64,000 nucleotides of DNA, taken from NCBI GenBank assembly GCA_029204225.1, contig CM055111.1:24861874-24925873 (forward strand), in the 5' to 3' direction. Shown here piece after piece: positions 1-11,540 of the stretch. The position numbers and the translations under genes were made by a program. Positions within the stretch are counted from its first letter, which is position 1. Each line of letters opens with the position of its first letter. The notes beneath the pieces are model-generated. The model was given only the letters and a program-made list of their open reading frames with translations. It had not been told where the DNA came from and did no database searches. This DNA is from Diphasiastrum complanatum (Eukaryota; Streptophyta; Lycopodiopsida; Lycopodiales; Lycopodiaceae).

Positions 1-409
1 TTCGACGTGGATTTTTTGAGCTTTCTGGAGGTGAGATTGTTGCTGTCGGGAATGGTAAATTTTCTTCCTGATGCCCTCCATCATTTGCCACCGTAATTTG
101 TTTAGGAAGGACACGAGTTTGTAGTAATGGAGCATACCCTGCAATAAATTGTGGGTTTTCCATAGCTCCACCATATCAACGTACATGGCCGAAGTAAGGG
201 CGGTGCAATAATAAAGCCTTGCTACGTTGATGTGGTCTTCTTACATGCGCAATGGTTTATTGATATCAATGGCTATTGGGGAAAGCCTTCGATCCCAAAA
301 GCCCTTCAGAAATGCTACCAGGTCCTAGTAGTGGTAAGCTCGCCAGGCGGTTGAAATTGAAGAGGTTTCTTCACCTTTTCCTTCATGGTATGGCCACGTG
401 ATTGTGGCT

Positions 410-2214
410 TCAGAGGTTGTGAGGTGTGTGGATGAGGAAGTGGTGGCACATCATGGAGGATTTCGTCATCAATTTGAAAGATTGTTTCCTCCTCACAGAG
501 GTCTCATGGATAGTTTGGTCATTTGACTCGGTAGAACTTTGTATCAGGTTTTTCGACGATAACGGTTGCCACTGGTTCCACTTTGAATGATTGTCGCAAA
601 AAGGCCTTAAGTGGAAGTGCCTCCATGTAGTTGAGGAGTTGGATATCAGAAATGTCTGAATCTTTTGAGCAATTTGGAATTCACAAGACATTTTTGTCAT
701 CTACGAAAAAATCTTTAGATTCATTAGTAGCTAGCCATGCAATATTTAGCAACTCATCATTGTGTGAAAGAATATCAATAAAATTGATATTAATGATAGG
801 GGTGTCTAGATCAAAAAATTGTTCGTTATTGTATAGAGGAGTATAGATACAATCATCTTGATGTTGAGCACAAGAATTGGCATTCACACAATCAATGGTA
901 GCTAGACTGTGACTCCAGTTTATGATATCAGTAGATTCTAGTAATGACCTTTTTCGTGGTTGGACTGGTATTGCTCAAACACTGAATTAATGGTCGAGGA
1001 TCCCTTGTCATGAATGCGTGTGGGTTTGAGTTTGCCAAATGAATGAATGGTGACAGAATTGTCTCGATTTCCAAAGGTGACTCGGCCTTTGTTCCAATTG
1101 TGAATGACTCGTGCATTGGTGAGCCGTGGACGACCAAGTAGTAACTCATAGGAATAGGCATTATTGGGAATATCAAGTACTACTAGATCTACAGAAAACT
1201 TTAGACCTCCTAGTTTGATCAGCACTTGCAGGAGGAAACTGGTAGGTCGAACCACACTTTGATCAGCCATCCTAAGCTGACAAGTGGATTTGGTAAGCTT
1301 GTCTCTCAAATTCCATTCTAGCATGAGGGATGGGGAAATGATATTGACACCTGAGCCGCCGTCAAGAAGAACTAGGACTTCGCGAGATTGGCGATGGGTA
1401 GCTGGGATTTTATGGTTGCCCTGTTCATTGAGTGGATTGGTGAGGTGTAATGGCATTTCAGGCAACTCATCCGGGGTGGTGGTGTTAGTGGATTGGATCT
1501 GGTGTTTCTATTTGCCAGCATGCTTCCATAGAACATGGAAAGGGAGAGTGACATTGGCTTGAAGTAAATCCTCCCAGACTTCAGTACCTTCAAGGGTTTT
1601 GCTTTCAAAAAGCTTGTGAGGTACTTTATGGGAGGTGGAAGATTGTTGGTCGGCATTGCGGATTTGCTGGTAGACGAATTTCTTCAAGTGGGTGAGGATA
1701 AACTATCGGGGTCAAATCTTCACTTGGAGGGACAACATGCTGTTGAGTTTTGTTGGGTGCAAGTGTAGGGGCTTGGCGTTGGGTTTGTGCCCGAGATTAT
1801 TTTTTGCGACACAAAAATGCCACAATTTTTTTTTTGCAAAAAATGCGACAAAAGTTCAACAACAACATGTTCAGCATAGTTAGAGAGATCCATATAGATA
1901 TTTTTAACCATGCTTTGTATTTCCTTCTTTTTAATGAAATCCATATGTAGTTTGATCCAATCCATAGTAGTCATCAAGTCAACAAGGCAAAAGATCTTAT
2001 CATCAGGTCTAGCAGCATCACAAATAGCCTTATCATAAAAAGTAATGAGTTTGTGAACATCAACAACTTTCTTCATGCAACAAATGACAATCTGAACAAA
2101 AGGGTTAGGAGGAGGAAGGGGTTCTCCATAACCAAGAGTAATAGCATCATGGAACCATCCTGTGGAATACAAAATAAAATAGACCTTGTTAGTCATAAAA
2201 TACAAGTAAAGCAT
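410..2214 (-). mobile_element. Decayed Ty3/gypsy-type remnant
   Basis: This minus-strand stretch holds broken open frames around one recognisable retropepsin domain (938-1465). Upstream in the element (1720-2214) is a 160-codon frame rich in hydrophobic and charged residues that may be the end of gag, but I see no zinc knuckle in it. Downstream frames at 681-887 and 410-700 would lie between protease and reverse transcriptase and show no recognisable motif. No LTR, primer site or RT is visible, and the element may continue left of the window. The gypsy assignment rests on the protease alone. Confidence 0.5.
938..1465 (-). pseudogene. Gypsy-like retropepsin (aspartic protease) domain
   Basis: The 175-codon frame contains VLLDGGSGVNIISPSL, an aspartic-protease active-site loop in which DGGSG stands where DTGAS or DSGS is usual. 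About 85 residues later comes LLLGRPRL followed by HNW, the second conserved block of Ty3/gypsy proteases (LLGRPWL type). The enzyme would release mature Gag and Pol from the polyprotein inside the particle. The frame overlaps another minus-strand frame (1372-1656) in a different phase, so a frameshift separates it from upstream coding. It is a fragment, and activity is unlikely. Confidence 0.6.
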
Positions 2215-3270
2215 TAGAGGAGTTCTTAATCCAAAAAAGACCCTTTGTAAAGATTCTTTTTATACTTTTTCTCAATTTTTTCTTACACATGGACCAATCA
2301 AAATACTCAAATTTGAAATCTACGTAACGTAACTCTTTGAGTCCACATTTTGATTCTGCACTAAAAATGGCATAACTTTTTAGTGATAAGTCCGAATTCA
2401 GCGAAGTTTAGTGCATTGGAAAGCGCTTGACAAGGGCTTTCCAATGATATGTTACATGACAGACTTTTGAGCTGGCGTTGTTAATATTTGGGAGGACATC
2501 AATTGGGGTCAACCACCTAATGTTTTCCTTTTATTGTTTTAAATCCTCTTGTGTGATCCTAAAGAATCAATGGACTATACATTTTTTCTATAATGAAATA
2601 GTCAACTACTATTCTTGTCAAAAGAGAAAATTGGGAGGTTTTTGAAAATAAAACAAATTTGTTGCTTTATTTCCCCAGCAATAAACACTCATTTTAATGT
2701 ACAAGCATGCATCAATCCTTGACTACACATATGATGAAACATAAGGCATAAATTCCAAGTGATGCAACAGGTGTAACCAGAAACAACTTTTCTTCCAAAA
2801 CAATATTTGAAAGCAATGAGGCTCTTAGATACCACTTTTTTGCAACAACCATGATTTGGGCTTGTAACTTCAAGTATGCAACACCCAGACACTCTTATCC
2901 AGGTCAACTAGTATGAGGAATATTCTAAACAACTTTCAATAAATTGAACGTTTTTCTCATTGTTGAGTGGTTCCATGGAAGATTTTTTGAAAATTCAAAA
3001 TTTTGGAAGGAGGCGTTAATTTGGTTATCAAACAAGTTTTGGTCTCACCTAATGATAGTTTGGAATATCTCTCCATATCTATCGGGTATCTCTAGGGTAT
3101 TTGGTGGATGTGAATATAAAAATTTATTCGGAGGGGTCAGAGTATGAAAATTTTGATTTTCACTTGTATCATCATAGTGATGCGCAATTGATAGCCAACC
3201 TATTCTTGATACCGTGCCATATGAGCGTACATCTCGTGGTAGTTACTCACAGGCCTGATGCCACTCAAGG
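2215..3270. other. No gene seen
   Basis: AT-rich sequence with only short frames lacking motifs. Nothing here can be assigned. Confidence 0.5.
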
Positions 3271-3504
3271 GCACAGGAATGTTGGATGCTCTCAAGCAGG
3301 GATCAAAATTAGATGGAGTGAGTGGGCCTCAGAATGCCAAGTCAGCTAGAGCATAGGAATGTTGGATGCTATGAAGCAGGGATCAAAATTAGATGGAGCG
3401 AGTGGGCTAGCCAAGTCACCTAGAGCATGGGAATGTTGGATGCTGTCAAGCATGGATCAAAATTAGATGGAGCGAGTGGGCCTCATAATGCCAAGTCAGC
3501 TAGA
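3271..3504 (+). repeat. Three tandem 74-80 bp repeats
   Basis: Three head-to-tail units start at 3271, 3351 and 3425. Each begins GCAYRGGAATGTTGGATGCT and contains AAAATTAGATGGAG and AGTGGGC; units 1 and 3 end with AATGCCAAGTCAGCTAGA. The middle unit has lost about 6 bp near its end. The unit is not a multiple of 3 in all copies, so it is probably a small noncoding minisatellite. Confidence 0.85.
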
Positions 3505-3619
3505 ATTGCCTATATTCTCCTTGTTCAGGAGACGATGAGTTATCGAGAATATGGCGACTCGGGTGGGGCACATGTCCCAAGACCAACCCCAAACAAAAGG
3601 GTTTTTTTCTTTTCCAAAG

Positions 3620-3899
3620 ACTTCACTTAAGGAGTAAGGAGTAAGGGGGAGGGTGGCCAGGCTTCAAAAATATAGGCCTGACGGTCCGGCAGTAAAGCCG
3701 TTTTAAGATTATAGTTTTCCCCACTTCCAACTATCATCGTCTTTTCTGTTATTCTCGAGCATCTCCAGCCCACTACGCGTTTTGTTTCCTTTCTTTGTTC
3801 GTATTTCTGCTTTTTGCTCACCGGCCACGGATCTTCTTGCCGAACACAAGCGTCCCAGATGCTGTTGCAACCTCTTCGTCTCGCCCTCCGATCACCATC
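3620..3899 (+). promoter_or_regulatory. Probable promoter and first untranslated exon of the zinc-finger gene
   Basis: This stretch has more C and G than its surroundings (for example CGTCCCAGATGC and CTCGCCCTCCG around 3860-3890) and ends with a good donor, ATC|GTAAGC, at 3900. No clear TATA box is seen. Assigning it to the downstream gene is inference from position, composition and splice signal. Confidence 0.3.
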
Positions 3900-6481
3900 G
3901 TAAGCAAATGCAGATCTATTTTTTCCCTCCTCCATTTCTTGTTGTGATCATATATGTGCCAATTCTTGAGGTAACGCTAGATAGCGATGTACATTTTCGG
4001 GTTGTTTCTTTATCTTGTTTCATTTTCAGGTTGTATCTTTGTCATCGTATAGTGATGTACTGTTTGTTGAGCTATTGTTTGCAGTAGTGATGTACCCTTT
4101 CTTGAGCTGACCTTTGCATTATTGATGTAGAGGTAAAGTCAGTAATGTACAGTTTCAGGTTGTTTTTCTGGATCTTATTTCGTTCTGATTGTTAGGCTAG
4201 TTTTTTTCTATCTTTCTATGGTTCTCTATTATTGCATACAGCGATGTGCTTTTCTTGAGCTAATGTATACCTTAGTGAGGTACGTTTTCAGGTTTATTGC
4301 TTATTGTTGTTTCACTTTCAGGCCGTTGCTAAGCAGCTTGTTTTTTCTCTAACTTTCTATGATGGTATGCTTTGCAGAGTCCCTAGGCTAGTTGTCTCTC
4401 TCTAGTCTTCGTAATTGTCTCCCTCAATCTGCTCCTGAATTCCCATGCTTTTTCAAAGAATTATCTGCCCTTGAGTTCCCTTAATTTCTGAGGAATTTAT
4501 TCTAATATTCTTTTGCTGTCTTGTGCTTTGTGCCTTCGTTGCGTTTTGCGGAGCCTTGATTTGAAAGATCTCATGCATGAGCTCGGAAAACTGGCTTATT
4601 TATCTGATGCTGCAGCTCACTAGAGCTGAAGCAGCTCTTTGTTAATTCAAGTTGCGTCTAAATTCAACCAGAACAGCATATCTCGAATTTTACACTTACG
4701 TTGCATTGATCGTACATATTCATTGGAACTCAGAATCTGCTTTTACTCTCAAAAGATTTCACATACGCTGGATAGCGACAGGTAAACGTAATGGTCACTT
4801 CATCCTGTTTTTCACTTTAATGATCTTTCTAGGTCTGGATCCCTCGCTCATTAGTCATGCTTAACAAAGATTTATGTACTCTATGCGCTTCGTGTGGATA
4901 CGGTAGTTTCTTGCTTTCTGAGATTTACTTCGTGCTCGATAAAGCAGTTCCTTTGGGAACAGGAATGCGAAGAGGATCTTAGCATATTCCCTTCAGTGAC
5001 ATCTTAAAGACCATAGAATATTGCTGTTCTGAAAGCGATAGTGTCAACTTTGATTTTCATCCGAAGTGACAAATTTTGGTGTAGCTTGTTCTTTGAGTCT
5101 ACATTTTACTAATTATAGGTAGGAGGCTCTTGTACTTTATTGTTTAAGAACGACGGCCCTGGCAGCTGGTGCGAACGCTGGTCACTGATCACGTCGTCAG
5201 CCGTTAATTACACTTTATTTTGGCCTGATCCCGCATGTAGCTGTCCAAATCAACTGAACAATCTTAGATCTACGAGCTTTTTTCTTTTGCTTCTTTTTCG
5301 GCGGGAATTTATGCATACTTCTGCGAAAACAGGTGACAGACTAGGAGTTTGTTCAATTCTTTTGGCTGACGACGAGATGTTTTAGTGGTGTCTTTTGGAA
5401 TCTATGTTCTTGTTTCTCTTTCGAGTATTTCCGCATCGGTGGTATATACTGCAACTACATTTCACTTTCTCTGACACGGTTTTCCCCAGTTTTGCACCTC
5501 GTCATTCTAACCGATGGTGGAGGCTTATTGTGAGGTCCTGCAAGGGTGAAACTTATACTTGCTTTACCGTTCCATATCTGATTGACTGATGTTTCCATAT
5601 GTTAAAATAAATTTTCCTTCTTTCTAAAACTCTACGGTCTACTAAATACTGTACGTGAATTCTGAATAGCTTTCTGTTATCAGCTGGCCCTTTGACCGTT
5701 CATATCTTACAAGACTTTTAGGAAGTTGTGCTAAGGTTGACCGTTGAAGCCATCAGATTTACGTTATGTTTTTCTGCTTCAAGGACTTATCTTGAAAATT
5801 TTATTTTCTAAGATAGAAGTAGTCGATGTTCTTTACTCAGTTTCTTGGATGATTTGAGGCTTCATCAATACTGTGTAAGCCTTCATTCCTTGGAACTGTG
5901 AAAGAAGTAGAGTTTGATATACAGATTTTCCAATGAAATGATCAATTTTCTCTGTAATGAATGTTCTTGTAATAAGTTCCTTTCCCAGTGAACATCACAA
6001 AAAACATCAACAGGTCGACTTTTGAACCCAGCTCTGAGTGCAAAGTTAATAACAAACATTTTTGAGGTTAACAGTCTACAATATAATATAGATTTAGTTT
6101 TCAATATTCCTAGGCGTCTAAGGAAGTGTTGGATGTAGAATTTTGTCTTTATTTTGAATTTATACTTGGATACCTTTACGTAGTCTTTCAAGTTGCAACA
6201 TCCTATAGAATAAGATAACGATTGTGCCAGTGATTGTTACTTGCTTCAGTCTGGTACTTTAATTTTGCATAAGGTATGTATGACGTGTTCAAAGTTCTAT
6301 AGTAGTCTTATTGTTTTAAGTTTGCAGATCGAGTTTATTTCTTATATAATTACACTGACCTTGCCATAGGAATGGACGCGGTTGCCTCACGCTGATGTTC
6401 ACCACGATTTCAAAGTCATAAATCAAATCTGAAGCCGAGAAACATCAGTCAAGACTATCATAGTTCATTGATCTCTTTCAG
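3900..6481 (+). other. Putative long intron in the 5' leader of the zinc-finger gene
   Basis: The stretch lacks protein-like frames. It is bounded by a plausible donor (GTAAGC at 3900) and a strong acceptor (TTGATCTCTTTCAG ending at 6481), 121 bases before the start codon. T-rich tracts are frequent throughout. Several further TTTTCAGG strings at 4000-4330 could serve as alternative acceptors, so extra untranslated exons are possible. Intron boundaries are inferred from sequence only. Confidence 0.35.
3980..4330 (+). repeat. Degenerate repeats built on GATGTAC and TTTTCAGGTTG
   Basis: At least five imperfect copies of a module combining (A/G)(T/C)GATGTAC with TTTTCAGG(T/C)(T/C)GTT, several also carrying CTTGAGCTA. 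Copies lie near 3984, 4026-4055, 4090-4110, 4143-4165 and 4243-4330. Each TTTTCAGG resembles a 3' splice site. Confidence 0.5.
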
Positions 6482-6504
6482 GTTCTTCGCTGGAGTCGTA
6501 GCTG

Positions 6505-6582
6505 ATGTTGCTAGTAGTAACTTTCCAGCTTCATCTATGTCACCTCACATGCTGCATGAATGAAGCCGATTTGAGGTTCTAA
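6505..6582 (+). promoter_or_regulatory. Upstream ORF, 25 codons
   Basis: An ATG at 6505 opens a 25-codon frame ending with TAA at 6580-6582, 20 bases before the main ATG (6603). If the leader is spliced at 6481, this small frame lies in the mature mRNA and could reduce translation of the main protein. Whether it is translated cannot be judged from sequence. Confidence 0.35.
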
Positions 6583-6602
6583 AAGCTGCTGAACTTGACA
6601 CA

Positions 6603-7808
6603 ATGTCCGAATCAAGAAAGAGGCCTCATCCACACTTGGATCTAAGCTTAAGCATTGGAGGATTTCAGACAAAGAAAATGCATCTTGGTGGATCCAACAT
6701 GAGCTGTGAACAATTGACTAGGCCAATAGGTTATGCTGCTGGAACTATAACATATCAGAATCCTGACGACAAAGTAAACAATGAAATTGTGAATACAGCA
6801 GATGTTGTCAATTCTCCTGCGGAGAGCCGCATAGATAGTAAGCCAGACTCAAATTCCTTTGAACTGAAAAAACACGCTATTTCGGACTGTGCTCCAAACC
6901 TCAAACAAGGGCACTTGTGTAACGACTCCCTTAAAGATAGCGCTAAGTTTGATAACTGCAGCCTTACATATACTTCTGAATCAAGTACCACTGGAGACCC
7001 CGAGTGTAGCAGTCCAGCCTTGACGCCGAATCCAACCTCAGGCGACAGTCTTTGCAATAATATTGTTACAGAGCCAAGGGCTGCCTCAACTTCATTTATC
7101 GATCACGGCTTCCAAGCATCTGAAGCTCGGATATTTCCGTGTCCTTATTGTCAAAGAAAATTTACCAGCTCACAGGCGCTAGGAGGGCATCAAAATGCAC
7201 ACAAACGAGAACGTACTGCTGCCAGAATGGCACAAAGGTCAAATAGCATTGCTGCTGTTAGCCCTTACCGAGGCCTTCCGCCTCTTTACCTTCATGCTAA
7301 CTCACTTGGTTCAGAATCCTCCGGCATCAACAGATCTCTGTGCATAAAAACTCATTCAGCAACCCACAACGGTATAAATTCTATTGTCGGTAACACCCTT
7401 AGTAATACCAATTTATTACCAAGTGGACAACATGGCTGGTCCAGGCCTTCCATAGCTATGCAGCCTGCGATTGGAAAATGCTTTCCGGTTGATTTATCTG
7501 CTACACTAAGCAACTGCAGAAGTGGTGCCAGATTTGATGGTTACCATGAGTTTTCTGGATCAAGATGCTTCAGTGCACCGTTTCAGGACGAAGATCTGAT
7601 CAACAACAAATGGCCCCGGAGCTTTCATCAAATTACACGAAACGAACAGTCCAATATCAATGTCAAAGGTCCTCCTGCTACTTACGATGGCGAAAAAATC
7701 ACTGCTCCCTTTCCAAAGGAGCCCGGAGGGCCATTTGTTGCGCATGCAGTACTGATGGCTGATTTTCCAACAGAACAAGAGGATGTGGATTTATCCTTGC
7801 ATCTATAA
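6603..7808 (+). CDS. C2H2 zinc-finger repressor-like transcription factor with two EAR motifs
   Basis: A 401-residue plant transcription factor with a single finger. Residues 180-200 form a C-X2-C-X12-H-X3-H finger (Cys180, Cys183, His196, His200) containing QALGGH, the plant-specific helix that contacts DNA. KRERTAARMAQR follows, a basic tail typical of ZFP/GIS/SUPERMAN-like proteins. An LxLxL motif lies at the N terminus (LDLSLSI, residues 12-18) and another at the extreme C terminus (DLSLHL, 396-401). Such EAR motifs recruit TOPLESS-type corepressors, so a nuclear repressor is the likely role. The rest is Ser/Asn-rich and probably disordered. The coding region is one intact exon, as is common in this family. 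The exact orthologue cannot be assigned. Confidence 0.9.
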   Translation: MSESRKRPHPHLDLSLSIGGFQTKKMHLGGSNMSCEQLTRPIGYAAGTITYQNPDDKVNNEIVNTADVVNSPAESRIDSKPDSNSFELKKHAISDCAPNLKQGHLCNDSLKDSAKFDNCSLTYTSESSTTGDPECSSPALTPNPTSGDSLCNNIVTEPRAASTSFIDHGFQASEARIFPCPYCQRKFTSSQALGGHQNAHKRERTAARMAQRSNSIAAVSPYRGLPPLYLHANSLGSESSGINRSLCIKTHSATHNGINSIVGNTLSNTNLLPSGQHGWSRPSIAMQPAIGKCFPVDLSATLSNCRSGARFDGYHEFSGSRCFSAPFQDEDLINNKWPRSFHQITRNEQSNINVKGPPATYDGEKITAPFPKEPGGPFVAHAVLMADFPTEQEDVDLSLHL

Positions 7809-7874
7809 ATGCAAGCCAAAACCTATCAAACCTTGGGAAATTTGATCCAGCTTTGGGTATGTTTTTTTGTACAA

Positions 7875-7880
7875 AATAAA
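7875..7880 (+). terminator. Candidate polyadenylation signal
   Basis: AATAAA lies 67 bases after the stop codon of the zinc-finger gene, followed by a T-rich stretch (TGTGTATATTTATTTTATAAT around 7900). Placement fits a plant near-upstream element, but other AAUAAA-like strings occur nearby. Confidence 0.4.
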
Positions 7881-7899
7881 TAGCTCAGCGATTAATTGA

Positions 7900-9030
7900 T
7901 GTGTATATTTATTTTATAATTCTGGAAGTACTTAAGCTTTTCAGATTGATAATAATAGAACCAGTTTAATCCATCTGGTGAACAGATAGAGTAGAAGATG
8001 CTACAGCTTTAGACTCATAAATAGTGCTATAGAAACATAAAATGGAGGCTTGAATGAGAGAACAGAACACGAGCTGCATAGAGTTTGAGTTAAGGTCTGT
8101 CTCGTTCTTGTTTTTAGCATTTTGAGGGCAACTGAGGCTCTACTATTGACTCATGCAGTAACGAGTAGGAATTTAGGTCTCTTCAACTTATCACCAGTCT
8201 TTTATCATATATACAAGTTCTTGGCCGCTCTTTGGTCATCAAAACAGCCACCACCTTTCATGTTGCTTCTTGATTTGTGTGTGTTGTGATGCATTTGAAT
8301 GTTGAAAGCTAATTGATCACTATTTTTTGATGTATCAAGACCCTAGTCTCAGAGACAGGTTTTTAGTTTAACGCCCATCACATCAAACAATAACCATTTA
8401 TTTCAAGACCTTTCTTACCTGCAAATATGGACAATCAACATGAGCTTTGAAGTGAAAGAAGCTCACTATGGAGAAACCGGATATATCATCCACCCTTCTC
8501 CATTTAGCAAATCAAAATCCAAATCAACATATGTATAATGTTAACATTTTCACCAACATTAAAGTATAATCCTTTGACATATATAGTCAAGAAGGTTGTG
8601 ATATCACACAAGGGTCTTGCCACAATGGTTATTGTCCAAGGAGTAAACCTTGATGTAGTTAAGAGGGAAAATATGGAAAAAGAATCAAATATGAATAATT
8701 TCCTTGTTATCATTTAGCTTTTGTCTTCTATCCAACATCTCACTTGACTATTCCAAAAGCTATTTTTTTTATTCACATCTTCAATAAAAAAATGGAAACC
8801 TAACATTCACACTTCCAAAATCAATATTTCTAGAAGTAGTTAACATATTCATCATTTCATCTTTTTTGTGATTGTCATAATGATTCCATGACAAATGTCA
8901 TAGATTTTAGAATCAAATATAAAAAATTTAGTAGTCATTATTCACTAAAGTAGCCATAATGTTCAAAATTTGATTTCCATTGTAGCTAAATTTAACAATT
9001 TAGTATCGGTTTAATAAACAAATCTTGTTG
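7900..9030. other. No gene seen
   Basis: The first few hundred bases may be 3' flank of the zinc-finger gene. The rest is AT-rich with short motif-free frames. Near 9007-9024 a 17-base string (GGTTTARTAAACAAATC) repeats one found at 9074-9091 in the adjacent Copia fragment. Confidence 0.45.
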
Positions 9031-9182
9031 TCAATTGAAGATGTAAGCTTGACAAATGAATCTTTAGGTAAAGGTTTAGTAAACAAATCAGCCAAGCAAC
9101 TTGATGATGGCACGTGTTGGAGCTTGATCTCTTTAGCTTGCACTTTTTCCCTCACGAAATGATGAGCAATTTCGATGTGTTT
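9031..9182 (-). pseudogene. Inverted Copia RNase H C-terminal fragment (family A)
   Basis: The translated minus strand contains KHIEIAHHFVREKVQAKEIK and LADLFTKPLPKDS, nearly identical to the RNase H tail of element A (15930-16090). Homology starts at KHIEIAHH (about 9182) and stops abruptly after the codons for TSSI (about 9031). The remainder of pol is absent on both sides. A DNA scrap, not a gene. Confidence 0.85.
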
Positions 9183-9215
9183 GCCAAGCAACCTAGTGGC
9201 ATCCCTCTCATTCAT

Positions 9216-10814
9216 TATGTATCAACTACATATTATGGCTTGGAGTTAATATTGCCGGATCAAAATTAATTTGTCCTATAAGTTATCAAAAAATATATTT
9301 TGCGATTTTTGAAACATTAACCTACATGTTTTTAACATGTCTAAAATACTGGTCTAAATTCAAATTACCATTTCCATCCAATGTGATATCTTCAAAAAAG
9401 TTAAACATATTCTAAAAATGAGGTCATAGCATCAATAGATTAACAGTTTAATAATATTGGAGATTTTATATGCATTGCATTCTAGTAGAACTAAGGACAT
9501 TCAAGGATTAGTAGTAGTTAAGCAGTGCACATTAGAGTGATTTAATATCCATTTCAACTTCAATGCACAACATTCATGATATGTAATTGGATATGCTAGT
9601 AAATGACGAATGTGATCATGATCTCCAACTGTACTGACAAATTTATGTGTCTTTCTATCAAGATATTGGCACATCACGATGCCTATATCATATTTAAATT
9701 AACATGTCTAACTTTTGCAACAAGTAGCAATCATAGATTGCTAAGGCAACAACAAGACAATCAAAAGCTACAAAAAAAGTAAAGTAAATTGTTTGTGGAT
9801 CAATTGGAAATATTTCATAAGGTAAAAAAGGATTGTTGTTGTGATTGTAATTTGTGTCAAAGAAGCACAATAAAGTATATTTTTATAAAAATTACAGTGT
9901 AAGTAAATGCAATTTAGAGGTATAAAGTCAAGTTTAAAGGTATGTTAGTCCAATATTGACCTTCTAAAGCTTATCTTTTAGATTGAACCACAATCATAAT
10001 ATTGAGATTTGGAGATATAGATCAATGGCCCAAGATATATAGAAATTTGCCATACCTGCATAATCTTGGCATTAGTACCATAACGATGAGATCCAAATCT
10101 AGAGATTACATTGCTAATAGATGAATTTGTTGTGATTGTAGTAACACTCTTCTATTGTTGATTATGTTGATGGAATAAATTTCATTCGGTTTACCGACCC
10201 TTTTTTTTTTTTGTTTTCCATTTCCACAAAAACTCAGCCTTTCTATGAGTACATGCATGTAATTCATGTCCAAAAAATTCTAGTGGATTGGGAGTTAGTC
10301 AAGTACAAATTAATTTGGTTATCATAGTTCATTTATGTCATCCTCATTACTCTGAGTACAATCTCTTGAAAATTGTGACATTCTAAATATTGAATCCTAG
10401 AATAAAAATCATTATAACATTGACAATAATGGCATATACCTTGGGTCACACATGTGTCCATTCCCGTTGCTGCTTGTCCGGGTGGTTTCCTACTCCTCCT
10501 ATTGTTACCTTGGCATTCTTGGTTGCTGCTTGATCTTCTTCTCTCTTGGCATTCCTTGTTGTTCCATATTGTAAGATGATGCTATTGCGATGTTTTCTTT
10601 GTCGCCACGATGTTGTCTTTTAGTGGTATTCTTGGCTTATTCGACAAGCTTTGGATATGTCAGTTGTTGGCATAGGTTTTTTTCATGGCGTTAGTTATGG
10701 ACTCGGCTCATTACATTCGCCGCGTCCATTTACATTTAGTTTACTTTATGCATAAGCAGGCCTTGTGCCCTTTTTTATTCATTAGTGACACTTAGACTAT
10801 ATGGTTGGCCTTTG
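9216..10814. other. No gene seen; possible inverted segment
   Basis: AT-rich, with no protein-like frame. It lies between the inverted RNase H scrap and the 35 bases of family A 3' coding end and polypurine tract that precede the 5' LTR of element A. Confidence 0.4.
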
Positions 10815-10849
10815 GCATTGTGATCTCCAAGGCTAGATTTGAGGAGGAG
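10815..10849 (+). repeat. 35-bp piece of Copia A pol end and polypurine tract outside the 5' LTR
   Basis: The bases directly before the 5' LTR match the bases directly before the 3' LTR (16100-16134), including the purine tract GAGGAGGAG. They belong inside an element, so their presence outside the 5' LTR shows this LTR has, or once had, another element's body to its left. Confidence 0.8.
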
Positions 10850-11540
10850 TGTGAAAAATTGCCTACATTGGCAAATCTAGCCATGTAGAATATTGTACAT
10901 TTTGTCAATATTGTTTGTTGGTTACTTCAATGGCCAAACTGCCACTTGTACATACACACCTAAAGTAGGTTACCACGAGTCAAGAGGAGTGGTTGTGTCT
11001 ATTTGGTAGTGATTCCTACTTTGTAGGATCTAGACCATGATTTATGATGAGATTTGTACCTACCATGCACCTACCAAGCATGACTCTTGGATCTAGGCTA
11101 GGGTTTTCACATTAGGGCAAGAAAGTGGAGTCTACTTCCTTATTACATGCTGGATTTTCACCTAACTTTGCAAAGGAAGTGTGTTTTACTATGTATTCCC
11201 ATTCTCCATAGTGAGAAGATAGAAACTTTTTGGAGCCTCAAGGAGAAACTCGAGTTTCCTCTCATTGTATGGTGATTACTCTATTTTTCCAATGAAACCC
11301 AGCTTTGGCACTTTGTAAACACTGTCTACAGGCCATATTACAGCCTTATTTCCACACGTGTGGAGTTGGATTATACTAATTGATCAATGCTTTGATTGTC
11401 TCTACTTGTTTCCTATCAAGCTGCTAAACTAGATCTTGTAATCTGATGACTAGTTTCTGATAGATTGTTTAACAAGCATACAATCACCTTGTGGATCATT
11501 CAAAGATCCATTTATGGTCCTTAGTACTGTACTTTTCACA
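10850..11540 (+). repeat. Copia A 5' LTR
   Basis: It begins TGTGAAAA and ends TTTTCACA, a perfect 8-bp terminal inverted repeat. It is followed at once by the primer site TGGTATCAGAGCC. It contains the 12-base palindrome CCACACGTGTGG at 11352-11363. Confidence 0.95.

Noticed and set aside
6755-7057. Antisense frame of 100 codons inside the zinc-finger gene
   Set aside because: It is a shadow of the real coding strand and has no motif.
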